Shown: positions 7,238 through 14,430 of the stretch, piece by piece
Position numbering within the stretch: position 1 is the first letter of the stretch
How the letters are laid out: each line of letters starts with the position of its first letter
Assembly (NCBI GenBank): GCA_033764095.1
Contig: JANRJF010000209.1
Span: 1 to 24,608, forward strand
Reading direction: 5' to 3'
Origin: JBDTMT01 sp033764095
Lineage (GTDB): Bacteria > Desulfobacterota > Binatia > HRBIN30 > CADEER01
DNA: 24,608 nt
Program-made: the position numbers and the translations under genes
The notes under the pieces: generated by a model
The model's database searches: none
The model's input: the letters and a program-made list of their open reading frames with translations, nothing else
Told to the model about the DNA's origin: nothing

Positions 7238-8674
7238 CTAGTCGTGGTAGCCGAGCGCGCGCAGCTTCTCTTTCGTCGCGTCGTCGAGCACCGCCGACTC
7301 GTGCCCGGCCTCGGCGGCGCGCGCCGCGAGCGCCGCATGTTGGGCTGCCAGCGGCGCGATCGCACCGGCGACCTGCACGGCGCGATCGCCGGCCAACGGC
7401 ACCCGCTCGCCGGGATCGCTGCCGAGATCGTAGACCTCGAGGCCGCCGTGCGGCGTCAGCAGCGTCTTGTTCGCCCCCTGGGTCAGCGCGCGGCCGTGCA
7501 TGCGCATCTCGATGCCCTTGGGGTTGACGCGCTCGAGCTCGCTGACCACGCCGAGCGGGTGCGGCGCCTCCGCCTCGCCGCGCAGGCGCGGCGCCAGCGA
7601 GGTGCCTTCGAAGCTCGCCTCGGCCGGCAGGCCAAGCAGGTCGAGCAGGGTCGGCGCGAGGTCGAGCAGGGCGACCGGCTCGGTGACGATCTGGCCGGCG
7701 ACGACGTCGGGCCCGATGACCAGCAGCGGCACGCGAATCGCCGGTTCGTAGAGCGTGATGCCGTGCAGCAGCTGCCCGTGCTCGCCGAACTCCTCGCCGT
7801 GGTCGGCGGTGACGATGATCACGCTGTCGTCGGTCAGCACCCCCAGCGCCGTGAGGCGCTCGAAGAGCTGGCGCAGCTCCTCGTCGGCCGAGGCCACCTC
7901 GCCGTCGTAGAGCTGCAGCATGCGTCCGAGCTGCGGACCGGCGAGCCCCTTGAGGCCGATCGCCGGCTGCAGCAGCTTCTGCATCGCCGCCGCGTCGTCG
8001 ATCTCGCCCGGCGGCGCGAAGCGCGCGCGGAAGGGCGCCGGCGGTTCGTACGGCGCATGCGTCTCCATGAGCTGGAAGTAGAGGAAGAAGGGCTGCTTGG
8101 CCGGCAGGATGCGCGAGCCCAGGATCCAGCTCTCCGCCTCCTCGCGCAGGCGGCCGCCGCGGATCTTCGCCGCCGCCTCGCCCTGCGTGACGTTGGGGAC
8201 GTAGGCGCCCCAATAGGTGAAGCCCTGGGCGTAGCCGAGCTCCGGGGTGAGGCGGAAGTTGGCGGTGAACCCGCCGTTGCGGTAGCCGGCGTCGGCCAGC
8301 GCCTCGGCCAGCGTGCGCTCCGAGGGCGCCAGCGACGAGGCGAAGCCGACGACGTGGTGCTGCGTCGGGTAGCGCGAGGTGAACAGCGACGCCACCGACG
8401 GGCAGGTCCACGAGCTGTTGGCGTAGGCGCGCGCGAACAGCGTGCCGCGCGCCGCCAGGCTGTCGAGGAACGGCGTCAGCCCGCGCTGGTTGCCGTAGGC
8501 GCCGAGGCGGTCGGCGCGCAGCGTGTCCACCACCACCATGACGACGTTCGGCTTCGGCCCCGGCCGCGCCGCCCGCGCCGGCGCGCGCGTGCCGGCGCCC
8601 CACCAGCCGACGGCGAGCAGCAGCCCGACCGCGAGCAGCGCGGCGAGGAGAAGAAGGCGACGGCGGGGAGACAT
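7238..8674 (-). CDS. Sulfatase-fold membrane-anchored protein, paralogue of 1913-3337
   Basis: This 478-residue protein of the alkaline phosphatase superfamily has an N-terminal membrane segment (7-24) in place of a lipobox. It shares the core with the gene at 1913: VDTLRADRLGAYGNQ (D50), SSWTCPSVASLFTSRY and DHGEEFGEHG (D291, H292). The C-terminus is TKEKLRALGY. T90 occupies the nucleophile position and a Cys follows at 91, so it does not match C-x-P-S-R. It is uncertain that a formylglycine is formed. The ATG is directly preceded by an in-frame GTG, so the start could be one codon earlier. It converges with the SGNH gene (6-bp gap) and diverges from the MBOAT gene across about 150 bp. The likely location is the periplasmic face of the inner membrane, and the substrate is unknown. 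Confidence 0.87.
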   Translation of the reverse strand: MSPRRRLLLLAALLAVGLLLAVGWWGAGTRAPARAARPGPKPNVVMVVVDTLRADRLGAYGNQRGLTPFLDSLAARGTLFARAYANSSWTCPSVASLFTSRYPTQHHVVGFASSLAPSERTLAEALADAGYRNGGFTANFRLTPELGYAQGFTYWGAYVPNVTQGEAAAKIRGGRLREEAESWILGSRILPAKQPFFLYFQLMETHAPYEPPAPFRARFAPPGEIDDAAAMQKLLQPAIGLKGLAGPQLGRMLQLYDGEVASADEELRQLFERLTALGVLTDDSVIIVTADHGEEFGEHGQLLHGITLYEPAIRVPLLVIGPDVVAGQIVTEPVALLDLAPTLLDLLGLPAEASFEGTSLAPRLRGEAEAPHPLGVVSELERVNPKGIEMRMHGRALTQGANKTLLTPHGGLEVYDLGSDPGERVPLAGDRAVQVAGAIAPLAAQHAALAARAAEAGHESAVLDDATKEKLRALGYHD

Positions 8675-8826
8675 CACGGGGAGAGATCCCCGACGCTAGG
8701 TGGCGGCGCCGTGTCGTGCAACCTCGCCGGCGCCGGGTTGTGGTCGCGGCGCCGCTCTGGAAGATTCGCGCGCCGCACCGGGCGCTGGCGGTTTGGCGGG
8801 CCGGGGCGCGGGCGGACACGCGACAC

Positions 8827-10008
8827 ATGCTCTTCCTCGCCAATTGGTTCTGGGGCTTCGCCGCGGTGGCGGTGCCGGTCTTCTGGCTGTGCCCGGCGCG
8901 GCTGCGGCTCGCCTGGCTGTTGATCGCCAGCCTGGTGTTCCAGTGGCACTTCGCCGGCGCCGCCGGCATGGCGCCGGTGCTGGGGCTCGGGGCGCTGACC
9001 TGGGCGGCCGGCCTGAGCGGGCAGCGCTGGCGCGGCTGGTCGGCGGCCGGCGTGGTGATCGCGCTGCTGGTCGCGGCGCTCGCCTACTACAAGTACAGCG
9101 CCTTCCTGCTCGCCAGTCTGGCCTCGGTCGGCGCGGCCATCGCCGTCGACACGCCCGGCTGGTGGACCACCTGGCACGGCCCCGCCGTGCCGCTCGGTAT
9201 CTCGTTCTTCACCTTCGAATACGTCCACTACCTCTACGAGGTGCGCGTGCACGGCCGCGCGCCGGTGCGCGGGCCGCTGCACTTCGCCGTCTTCGCGCTG
9301 TTCTTCCCCACCCTGGCGGCGGGGCCGATCAAGCGCTTCCCGGAGTTCGTCCCGCAGCTCGACCGGCTGGCGCGGCCGGACTGGGCGACCGCCTGGCGCA
9401 GCATCGGCCGCATCATCCGCGGCCTGTTCAAGAAGATCTGCATCGCCGACCTGCTGGTCGAGGTCATCCAGCCGCTGGAGGCGACGCCGCACTACACCGC
9501 GCCGCTGGTGCTGCTGCTCGCGGTGCTGCAGGGCTGGCGCATCTACTACGACTTCTCCGGCTACACCGACATGGCGATCGGGCTGGCGGGGACGCTCAAC
9601 CTGACCGTGCCGGAGAACTTCAACCGCCCCTATGGCTCGACCAGCCTGCAGGAGTTCTGGCGCCGCTGGCACATGAGCCTCAGCACCTGGATCCGCGACT
9701 ACGTCTACATCCCGCTCGGCGGCAACCGCACGCGGCGCAGCCTCAACCTGCTCGCCGCCATGGTGCTGTGCGGCCTGTGGCACGGCGCTGCCTGGAACTT
9801 CGCCGCCTGGGGCCTGTTCCACGGCCTCGGCCTGGCGGCCGAGTCGGGGCTGCGCCGCGTCGCCCCGGCGCTCTTCGCCGAGTCGCTGGCCGGGCGCCTG
9901 TTCGGCTGGGCGGTCTGCTACGCGTATGTCTCGTTCGGCTGGTTGATCTTCTTCTACCCGTTGGAGACAGTGGGCCGTATGACCCGCGCACTGCTGGTGT
10001 GGAGCTGA
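8827..10008 (+). CDS. MBOAT family O-acyltransferase (AlgI/DltB-like)
   Basis: This is a 393-residue polytopic membrane-bound O-acyltransferase. MBOATs of this branch move an acyl group from a cytoplasmic thioester across the membrane for polymer acylation. Hallmarks are GISFFTFEYVHYLYEV (124-139), TLAAGPIKRFPEF (162-174), YYDFSGYTDMAIG, NFNRPYGSTSLQEFWRRWH with conserved H282, and CGLWHGAAW with the catalytic His H319. The open frame extends 37 codons upstream. I place the start at the ATG of MLFLANWFWGF because the paralogue at 17945 begins with the same pattern and then aligns without a gap over all 393 residues. The C-terminus (LVWS) has no Tyr hexapeptide; a separate microprotein starts 2 bp downstream. 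It is the first gene of a co-directional run to 15252. The acyl donor genes are not in the window. Confidence 0.95.
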   Translation: MLFLANWFWGFAAVAVPVFWLCPARLRLAWLLIASLVFQWHFAGAAGMAPVLGLGALTWAAGLSGQRWRGWSAAGVVIALLVAALAYYKYSAFLLASLASVGAAIAVDTPGWWTTWHGPAVPLGISFFTFEYVHYLYEVRVHGRAPVRGPLHFAVFALFFPTLAAGPIKRFPEFVPQLDRLARPDWATAWRSIGRIIRGLFKKICIADLLVEVIQPLEATPHYTAPLVLLLAVLQGWRIYYDFSGYTDMAIGLAGTLNLTVPENFNRPYGSTSLQEFWRRWHMSLSTWIRDYVYIPLGGNRTRRSLNLLAAMVLCGLWHGAAWNFAAWGLFHGLGLAAESGLRRVAPALFAESLAGRLFGWAVCYAYVSFGWLIFFYPLETVGRMTRALLVWS

Positions 10009-10010
10009 GC

Positions 10011-10130
10011 ATGCGATCGCGATCGGCGCTGCGCACCACCGCCACGGTGGTCGTGCACCTGCTCATGCTCGCCGCCGTGCTGCTGCTGTGGAACAGCGAC
10101 GCGCCGCAGTTCATCTACGTCGCCTTCTGA
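10011..10130 (+). CDS. 39-residue transmembrane microprotein ending in FIYVAF (candidate acyl shuttle)
   Basis: This tiny gene begins 2 bp after the MBOAT stop and has a Shine-Dalgarno GGAG (10001-10004) 6 nt before its ATG. The product has a basic N-terminus (MRSRSALR), one hydrophobic span (about 11-27) and a short outside tail SDAPQFIYVAF. The last six residues are F-I-Y-V-A-F with Y36. In the Dlt pathway the microprotein DltX carries such a C-terminal hexapeptide. Its Tyr accepts the acyl group from the MBOAT DltB and passes it to the SGNH protein DltD. Size, topology, motif at the very end and position next to an MBOAT all agree. The assignment by analogy is good, but sequence similarity to DltX outside the motif is not evident to me. 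Confidence 0.82.
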   Translation: MRSRSALRTTATVVVHLLMLAAVLLLWNSDAPQFIYVAF

Positions 10131-10179
10131 CGGCCCGTCGGCGCGTGGACGTGAGCACAGCCGCCGCAACCGCACGGGC

Positions 10180-11751
10180 ATGGACGCGCTAGTGGTGCCC
10201 CGGCCGCTCGATCCGCCGTCCCCCGGCGCGCCGAGCTGGAGCGGCGGCTGGCTGCACGACGGCCGGCGCCACTGGCTGGTGGCGCGGCGCGGCCGCCTGC
10301 GCCTGCATCCCGCCCCGGGCGCCAGCTTCGCGCTGCTCGCCTTCCGCCTGCTCGGCCCCGGGCGCACGACGCTGTGCTGCACCCTCCAGCTGCGCCGGCA
10401 GGGCCTGGTGCACGAGTACGGGCCCTACTTCGGCGTCGCGCTGGCGCCGTGGAAGCGGCACGTGCTGACGCTGGCGCTGCCGGTGGCGATCGAGGCGGGC
10501 GACGAGATCGAGATCACCGTGGCGCGCGAGCCGTGGTGGCAGGCGGCGCAGCCGCTGCGCGTCGCGGTCGAGCGCGCCTGGCTGGCCGGCCCCCAGGCGA
10601 CCCACGAACAGGTGACCATCGTCGTGCTCAACTGGAAGCGCGCCGACGAGACCGCGCGCTGCGTCGAGAGCCTGCAGCGCGCCGACCTGCACGGCGCGCG
10701 CATCCTGATCGTCGACAACGGTTCGGGCGACGGCTCGGCGGAGCAGCTGCGCGCGCGCTTTCCCGACGTCGAGCTGCTCGCCCTGCCGGAGAACCGCGGC
10801 TACGCCGGCGGCAACAACGCCGGCATCCGCCGGGCGATCGCCGCCGGAGCGCGCGCCGTGCTGGTGCTGAACAACGACACGGTGGTGGCGGAGGATTTCT
10901 TCACCCCGCTGCTGTGGGCGCTGAACGCCGACCCGCACGTCGCCGCGGTGACCAGCGTGATCCTGCGCATGGACCGCCCCGACATGCTCGAGTCGGCGTT
11001 CCTGGAGATCTACTGGGGGCACGGCATCGTGCGCCACTTCGGCGTCAACGCGCTGCCCGCCGAAGGCTTCAACTACCGGCGCGAGGTCGGCGTCGCGGTC
11101 GGCTGCAGCGTGCTGCTCAGCGTCGACGCGCTGCAGGAGATCGGCCTGCTCAACGAGGAGTTCTTCGCCTACCACGAGGAGGTCGACTGGTGCGCGCGCG
11201 CCGCGCGCGGCGACTGGCGCGTCATCTACGAGCCGCTGTCGCGCGTCTGGCACGACCGCTCGAAGAGCACCGGCGAGCTCTCGGCGCCGCTGACGGTCGC
11301 GCGCAGCGTCGCGCGCGGGCCGCAGCTGCCCAACCCGGTGCCGCTCACCTGGAACCCGGTGAAGGTCTATCTCGGCGCGCGCAACGCGGTGCGCTTCATC
11401 CATCTCAACGCGTCGCCGAAGCAGCGGCTCTACTTCTGGCTGCACAGCGCCTATGCCGTGCCGCTGGAGGCTCTGGCGGCGGTGATGCGGCAGGAATCGG
11501 CGCTGAAGATCGGCGCCTGGAGCTACCGCCGCGCGCTCGAGATCTACTGCACCGACGGCGACACGCGGCCCGCGCCGCCGCTGTGGCGCCAGCTGCTGGC
11601 ACTGCCGCGCATCCTGCTCTGGGATCTGCCGCGCGACCTGCGCCTGGCGCAGCGCGAGGGCCGCCTGCGCGAGATCGCCGAGCTGCTGCGCGGCCTGCGC
11701 GACGGCCTGCTGCGCCGCCCGCTGCCGCTGCAACGGCTGAAGCTGCGATGA
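10180..11751 (+). CDS. Family 2 glycosyltransferase with N-terminal beta domain
   Basis: This 523-residue cytoplasmic glycosyltransferase has its GT2 domain at about 145-400. It opens with VTIVVLNWKRADET, followed by IVDNGSGDGS, the nucleotide-sugar loop ENRGYAGGNNAGI, the DXD-like NND (231-233) and YHEEVDW (331-337), a pattern common in rhamnosyltransferase-type enzymes. Residues 22-136 form a separate beta-rich domain. Spaced motifs (GGW, PAPGASF, LALPVAIEAGDEIEITV) match the C-terminal domain of the methyltransferase at 13100, so an accessory module is shared within the locus. The C-terminal 120 residues resemble those of the next gene, its tandem paralogue. It likely adds a sugar to a lipid-linked precursor; donor and acceptor are unknown. 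Confidence 0.9.
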   Translation: MDALVVPRPLDPPSPGAPSWSGGWLHDGRRHWLVARRGRLRLHPAPGASFALLAFRLLGPGRTTLCCTLQLRRQGLVHEYGPYFGVALAPWKRHVLTLALPVAIEAGDEIEITVAREPWWQAAQPLRVAVERAWLAGPQATHEQVTIVVLNWKRADETARCVESLQRADLHGARILIVDNGSGDGSAEQLRARFPDVELLALPENRGYAGGNNAGIRRAIAAGARAVLVLNNDTVVAEDFFTPLLWALNADPHVAAVTSVILRMDRPDMLESAFLEIYWGHGIVRHFGVNALPAEGFNYRREVGVAVGCSVLLSVDALQEIGLLNEEFFAYHEEVDWCARAARGDWRVIYEPLSRVWHDRSKSTGELSAPLTVARSVARGPQLPNPVPLTWNPVKVYLGARNAVRFIHLNASPKQRLYFWLHSAYAVPLEALAAVMRQESALKIGAWSYRRALEIYCTDGDTRPAPPLWRQLLALPRILLWDLPRDLRLAQREGRLREIAELLRGLRDGLLRRPLPLQRLKLR

Positions 11752-11774
11752 GGATGCTCGTGTCGATCCGGTTT

Positions 11775-11908
11775 CCCCCCTTTGAAAAAGGGAGGTCAGG
11801 AGGGATCTCCCGACATTCCCGCGCACCACGACCCGGCGCGCGGACGCGTCACTCGAACGCAGTCGTCACATTGAAAATCCCCCCTACCCCCCTTTTTCAA
11901 AGGGGGGA
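11775..11908. repeat. Inverted pair of CCCCCCTTTGAAAAAGGG intergenic elements
   Basis: The first unit at 11775-11806 begins CCCCCCTTTGAAAAAGGG. The second at 11877-11908 is its reverse complement with small changes (ATCCCCCCTACCCCCC then TTTTTCAAAGGGGGG). Each unit is itself a small palindrome centred on CTTT(TT)GAAAG. The 70 bp between them show no ORF of note. The units fill almost all of the 163-bp gap between the two glycosyltransferase genes. Their base composition contrasts with the surrounding GC-rich coding sequence, indicating a dispersed repeat. Confidence 0.8.
11902..11908 (+). promoter_or_regulatory. Ribosome binding site formed by the repeat
   Basis: The terminal GGGGGGAG of the second repeat unit lies 6 nt before the ATG at 11915 and is the only purine-rich Shine-Dalgarno candidate there. 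It overlaps the arm of the palindrome, so pairing with CCCCCC upstream could hide it. Confidence 0.55.
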
Positions 11909-11914
11909 GTACGA

Positions 11915-12997
11915 ATGACCGGCGCCGACATCGCGATCGTCGTGCTCAACTGGAATCGGCGCGACGACACGCTCGCCTGCCTCGACAGCCTGGCGCGCGC
12001 CGAGCTCGGCGGGGCGCGCATCATCGTCGTCGACAACGGCTCGCGTGACGGCTCGGTGGAGGCCCTGCGCGCGGCGTGGCCGCAGGTCGAGCTGGTGGCG
12101 CTGCCGCGCAACCGCGGCTACGCCGGCGGCAACAACGCCGGCATCCGCGCCGCGCTGGTGCACGACGTCGCCGGCGTGCTGCTGCTCAACAACGACACGC
12201 GGCCGGAGCCCGACTTCCTGCTGTCGCTGTTCTGGGCGCTCGACGCGGCGCCGCGCGCCGCCGCGGTGGCGAGCGCCATCCATCGCCTCGACCGACCGGA
12301 GATGCTCGACGTCGCCTACGGCGCGGTGCGCTTCCGCGAGCGCGACGCGGTGAAGATCCTCGGCGTCAACGCGCTGCCCGGCGACGGCTTCGGCCAGCGC
12401 GTCGAGATCGAGGTGGCGGTCGGCTGCAGCCTGCTCATCCGCGCCGCGGCGCTGCGCGAGGTCGGCCTCTTCGACGAAGCGTACTTCGCCTACCACGAGG
12501 ACGTCGACTGGAGCCTGCGCGCCCGCCGCGCCGGCTGGACGCTGCTCTACGAACCGATGTCGCGCGTCCTGCACCGCGGCTCGGGCAGCACCGCGACGCC
12601 GCGCCCGACGCGGCGCGGCGCCGCCGACGCGGCGCTGCCCAACGCCGAGCCGCTGCCGTGGAATCCCGTCCGCACCTACCTCGGGGCGCGCAACCTGTTC
12701 CGCCTGCTGCGCGCCCACGCGACGCGCGCCGAGCGGCGCGCCTTCCTGCGCGCGTCGCTGCGCGGCCTGCCGCTCGAGTACCTGGCGGTGGTCTACGACC
12801 GCGAGGGCTGGCTGCGCCTCGGCCGCTGGGGCTGGGGCGACGCGCTGCGCGCCTGCGTCGGGCGCGAGCCCTTGTGGCGCGCCGCCCCGGCCGCGCATCG
12901 CGCCGGCGTGGTGGCGCAGTACGCCGCCCACGTGCGCGGGCTGTGGGACGGCTGGCGCGATCGGCCGTTGCCACTGCGCGAGCTCGGACTCGAATGA
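11915..12997 (+). CDS. Family 2 glycosyltransferase, tandem paralogue
   Basis: This 360-residue GT2 enzyme lacks the N-terminal beta domain of its neighbour but is otherwise parallel to it. It has IAIVVLNWNRRDDT, VVDNGSRDGS, NRGYAGGNNAGI, LNNDT (NND 92-94), VGCSLL and YHEDVDW (193-199). The tail also matches, ending RDRPLPLRELGLE where the neighbour has RRPLPLQRLKLR, so the pair arose by tandem duplication. The ATG follows the repeat-derived GGGGGGAG. It probably adds the next sugar of the same oligosaccharide. Rhamnosyltransferase-like specificity is a family-level guess. Confidence 0.9.
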   Translation: MTGADIAIVVLNWNRRDDTLACLDSLARAELGGARIIVVDNGSRDGSVEALRAAWPQVELVALPRNRGYAGGNNAGIRAALVHDVAGVLLLNNDTRPEPDFLLSLFWALDAAPRAAAVASAIHRLDRPEMLDVAYGAVRFRERDAVKILGVNALPGDGFGQRVEIEVAVGCSLLIRAAALREVGLFDEAYFAYHEDVDWSLRARRAGWTLLYEPMSRVLHRGSGSTATPRPTRRGAADAALPNAEPLPWNPVRTYLGARNLFRLLRAHATRAERRAFLRASLRGLPLEYLAVVYDREGWLRLGRWGWGDALRACVGREPLWRAAPAAHRAGVVAQYAAHVRGLWDGWRDRPLPLRELGLE

Positions 12998-13007
12998 GGC
13001 GCGCCAT

Positions 13008-13072
13008 CACCACAAAGGCACAACGGCACCAAGGCCTTGGTGTCGTCTTGGTGCCTTTGTGCCTTTGTGGTG
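13008..13072. repeat. Intergenic hairpin of the ACCAAGGC/ACAAAGGC family
   Basis: Arms of 26 nt at 13008-13033 and 13047-13072 are nearly complementary around a 13-nt loop. The 8-nt period (CACAAAGG, CACAACGG, CACCAAGG) relates it to the hairpin halves at 7-68 and 5400-5461. However, the roughly 70-bp non-palindromic half found there is missing. It lies between the second glycosyltransferase and the methyltransferase at 13100 and fills most of the 102-bp gap. Confidence 0.85.
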
Positions 13073-13099
13073 GCTTCTGTTACGCGTGACGATCCCCGC

Positions 13100-14362
13100 A
13101 TGAAGCCTGACGACCTCGCCACGCTGACCGACGACCTCACCAACTTCCGCGCCGAGCTGGAGGAGGAGGGGGTGCGCGCCGAGCTGGTGCGCACGACGCT
13201 GCCGCGCCTGCTGGCGACGCTCGACCTGCTGCCGGAGACGGCGCGCGACGGCGCGCTGCTCGAGCTCGGCTCCAGCCCCTACTTCCTCAGCGTCTGCCTG
13301 CGCCGCCTGTGCCGCGGCCCGATCGCGCACGGCAACTACTTCGGCACCAGCGAGCGCCACACCGTCGACCGGCTGGTGCACCGGCGCAGCGGCGAGGTGC
13401 TGGAGCTGGCCTCCGACCTGTTCAACATCGAGACCGACGACTTCCCCTACCCCGACGCATCGTTCGACGTGGTGATCTTCTCCGAGCTGATCGAGCACCT
13501 CAGCACCAACCCGGTGCGCACGCTGAGCGAGATCCACCGCGTGCTGAAGCCGCAGGGGGTGGTGATCGTGACGACACCGAACGCCATCTCGCTGCACCGG
13601 CTGGAGACCTTCCTGAGCGCCGGCAGCCAGATGGTCGACCGCTACTCGCCGCTGTTCGGCTCCGGCGCGCGCCACAACCGCGAGTACCATCCCGCCGAGC
13701 TGCGCGCGCTGCTGGAGAGCTGCGGCTTCACCATCGAGGCGCTGGCGCTGCGCGACCTGGCGCCGCCGCCGTTCAGCGGCTGGCGGCGGCTCGCCTGGAA
13801 CGCCCTGCTGCGGCGCTACGGCGACGCGCCGCGCCAGGAGCACATCTTCCTGCGCGCGCGCCGCGGGCCGCGCTTCCGTTGGCGCTTTCCGACGCTGCTG
13901 TTCGACAACATCGAGTTCTACACGCTGGTGCGCGAGCCGTGGATGGAGATGGGCATCAACGACACCATCCAGACCGGCGCCGGCTGGATGCCGCTCGACG
14001 AGACCGGCATCGACGGCAAGCCGCTCAAGCGCATCGTCGATACCGGCCAGGCCTTCCTGAAGACGCCGGCCGGCGCGCGCGCCGTGCGCTTCACGCTGTT
14101 CGCGCCGCCCGCCGAGGCGCCGCCGCCGCAGGTGCGCTGCGTCGTCTGGGATCGCTGGCTCGGCCGCGTGCAGGAGGCGAACGTCTACATCGACCGCACC
14201 GTCGCGGTGCCGCGCGGCGCCTGGCAGACCATCGAGCTGCCGCTCGTCCGCTTCGCCTGGCAAGCCGGCGACGAGGTCGAGGTGCGCCTCACTCCCGACC
14301 AGCCGGGCGTCGCCGTCCACCGCGTCGAGTACCGCACCGAAGCCGTGACCGGTGACCAGTGA
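13100..14362 (+). CDS. SAM-dependent methyltransferase with C-terminal beta domain
   Basis: This is a 420-residue protein. Residues 45-215 form a class I methyltransferase: motif I LLELGSSPYF (53-62, divergent from GxGxG), FDVVIFSELIEHL (122-133), IHRVLKPQG, then TTPNAISL. Residues 290-412 form a separate beta-rich domain with W, PAGA and LPL...AGDEVEV motifs, shared with the N-terminus of the glycosyltransferase at 10180. The frame is open upstream to 13037, but that part is translated hairpin repeat, so I take the ATG of MKPDDLATL. The last codons (EAVTGDQ and stop) are contributed by the next repeat array. Likely role: methylation of a sugar on the same glycan. Confidence 0.87.
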   Translation: MKPDDLATLTDDLTNFRAELEEEGVRAELVRTTLPRLLATLDLLPETARDGALLELGSSPYFLSVCLRRLCRGPIAHGNYFGTSERHTVDRLVHRRSGEVLELASDLFNIETDDFPYPDASFDVVIFSELIEHLSTNPVRTLSEIHRVLKPQGVVIVTTPNAISLHRLETFLSAGSQMVDRYSPLFGSGARHNREYHPAELRALLESCGFTIEALALRDLAPPPFSGWRRLAWNALLRRYGDAPRQEHIFLRARRGPRFRWRFPTLLFDNIEFYTLVREPWMEMGINDTIQTGAGWMPLDETGIDGKPLKRIVDTGQAFLKTPAGARAVRFTLFAPPAEAPPPQVRCVVWDRWLGRVQEANVYIDRTVAVPRGAWQTIELPLVRFAWQAGDEVEVRLTPDQPGVAVHRVEYRTEAVTGDQ

Positions 14363-14416
14363 CCGGTGACCGGTTCACCCCTCGCCACCGGTCACCGGTC
14401 ACCGGTCACCGGTCAC
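14345..14416. repeat. Long hairpin built of ACCGGTC heptamers
   Basis: Two 30-nt arms, 14345-14374 (GTGACCG units) and 14387-14416 (ACCGGTC units), are complementary with one mismatch. They enclose a 12-nt loop. The period is 7 nt, unlike the 8-nt families, but arm and loop sizes are the same. The stop codon of the upstream methyltransferase (14360-14362) lies inside the left arm, and the next gene starts 14 nt after the right arm. Confidence 0.9.
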
Positions 14417-14430
14417 GCCTCACGCCGTAG

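Noticed and set aside
8716..8826. Earlier start for the first MBOAT
   Set aside because: The 37 extra residues are Arg-rich and absent from the paralogue, which begins at the equivalent of 8827.
13037..13099. Earlier start for the methyltransferase at 13100
   Set aside because: The extra 21 residues are encoded by the intergenic hairpin, and the ATG at 13100 starts the gene outside the repeat.
14345..14416. Tandem ACCGGTC units as a CRISPR array
   Set aside because: Units are 7 nt, contiguous and inverted, without spacers, and no cas genes are present.
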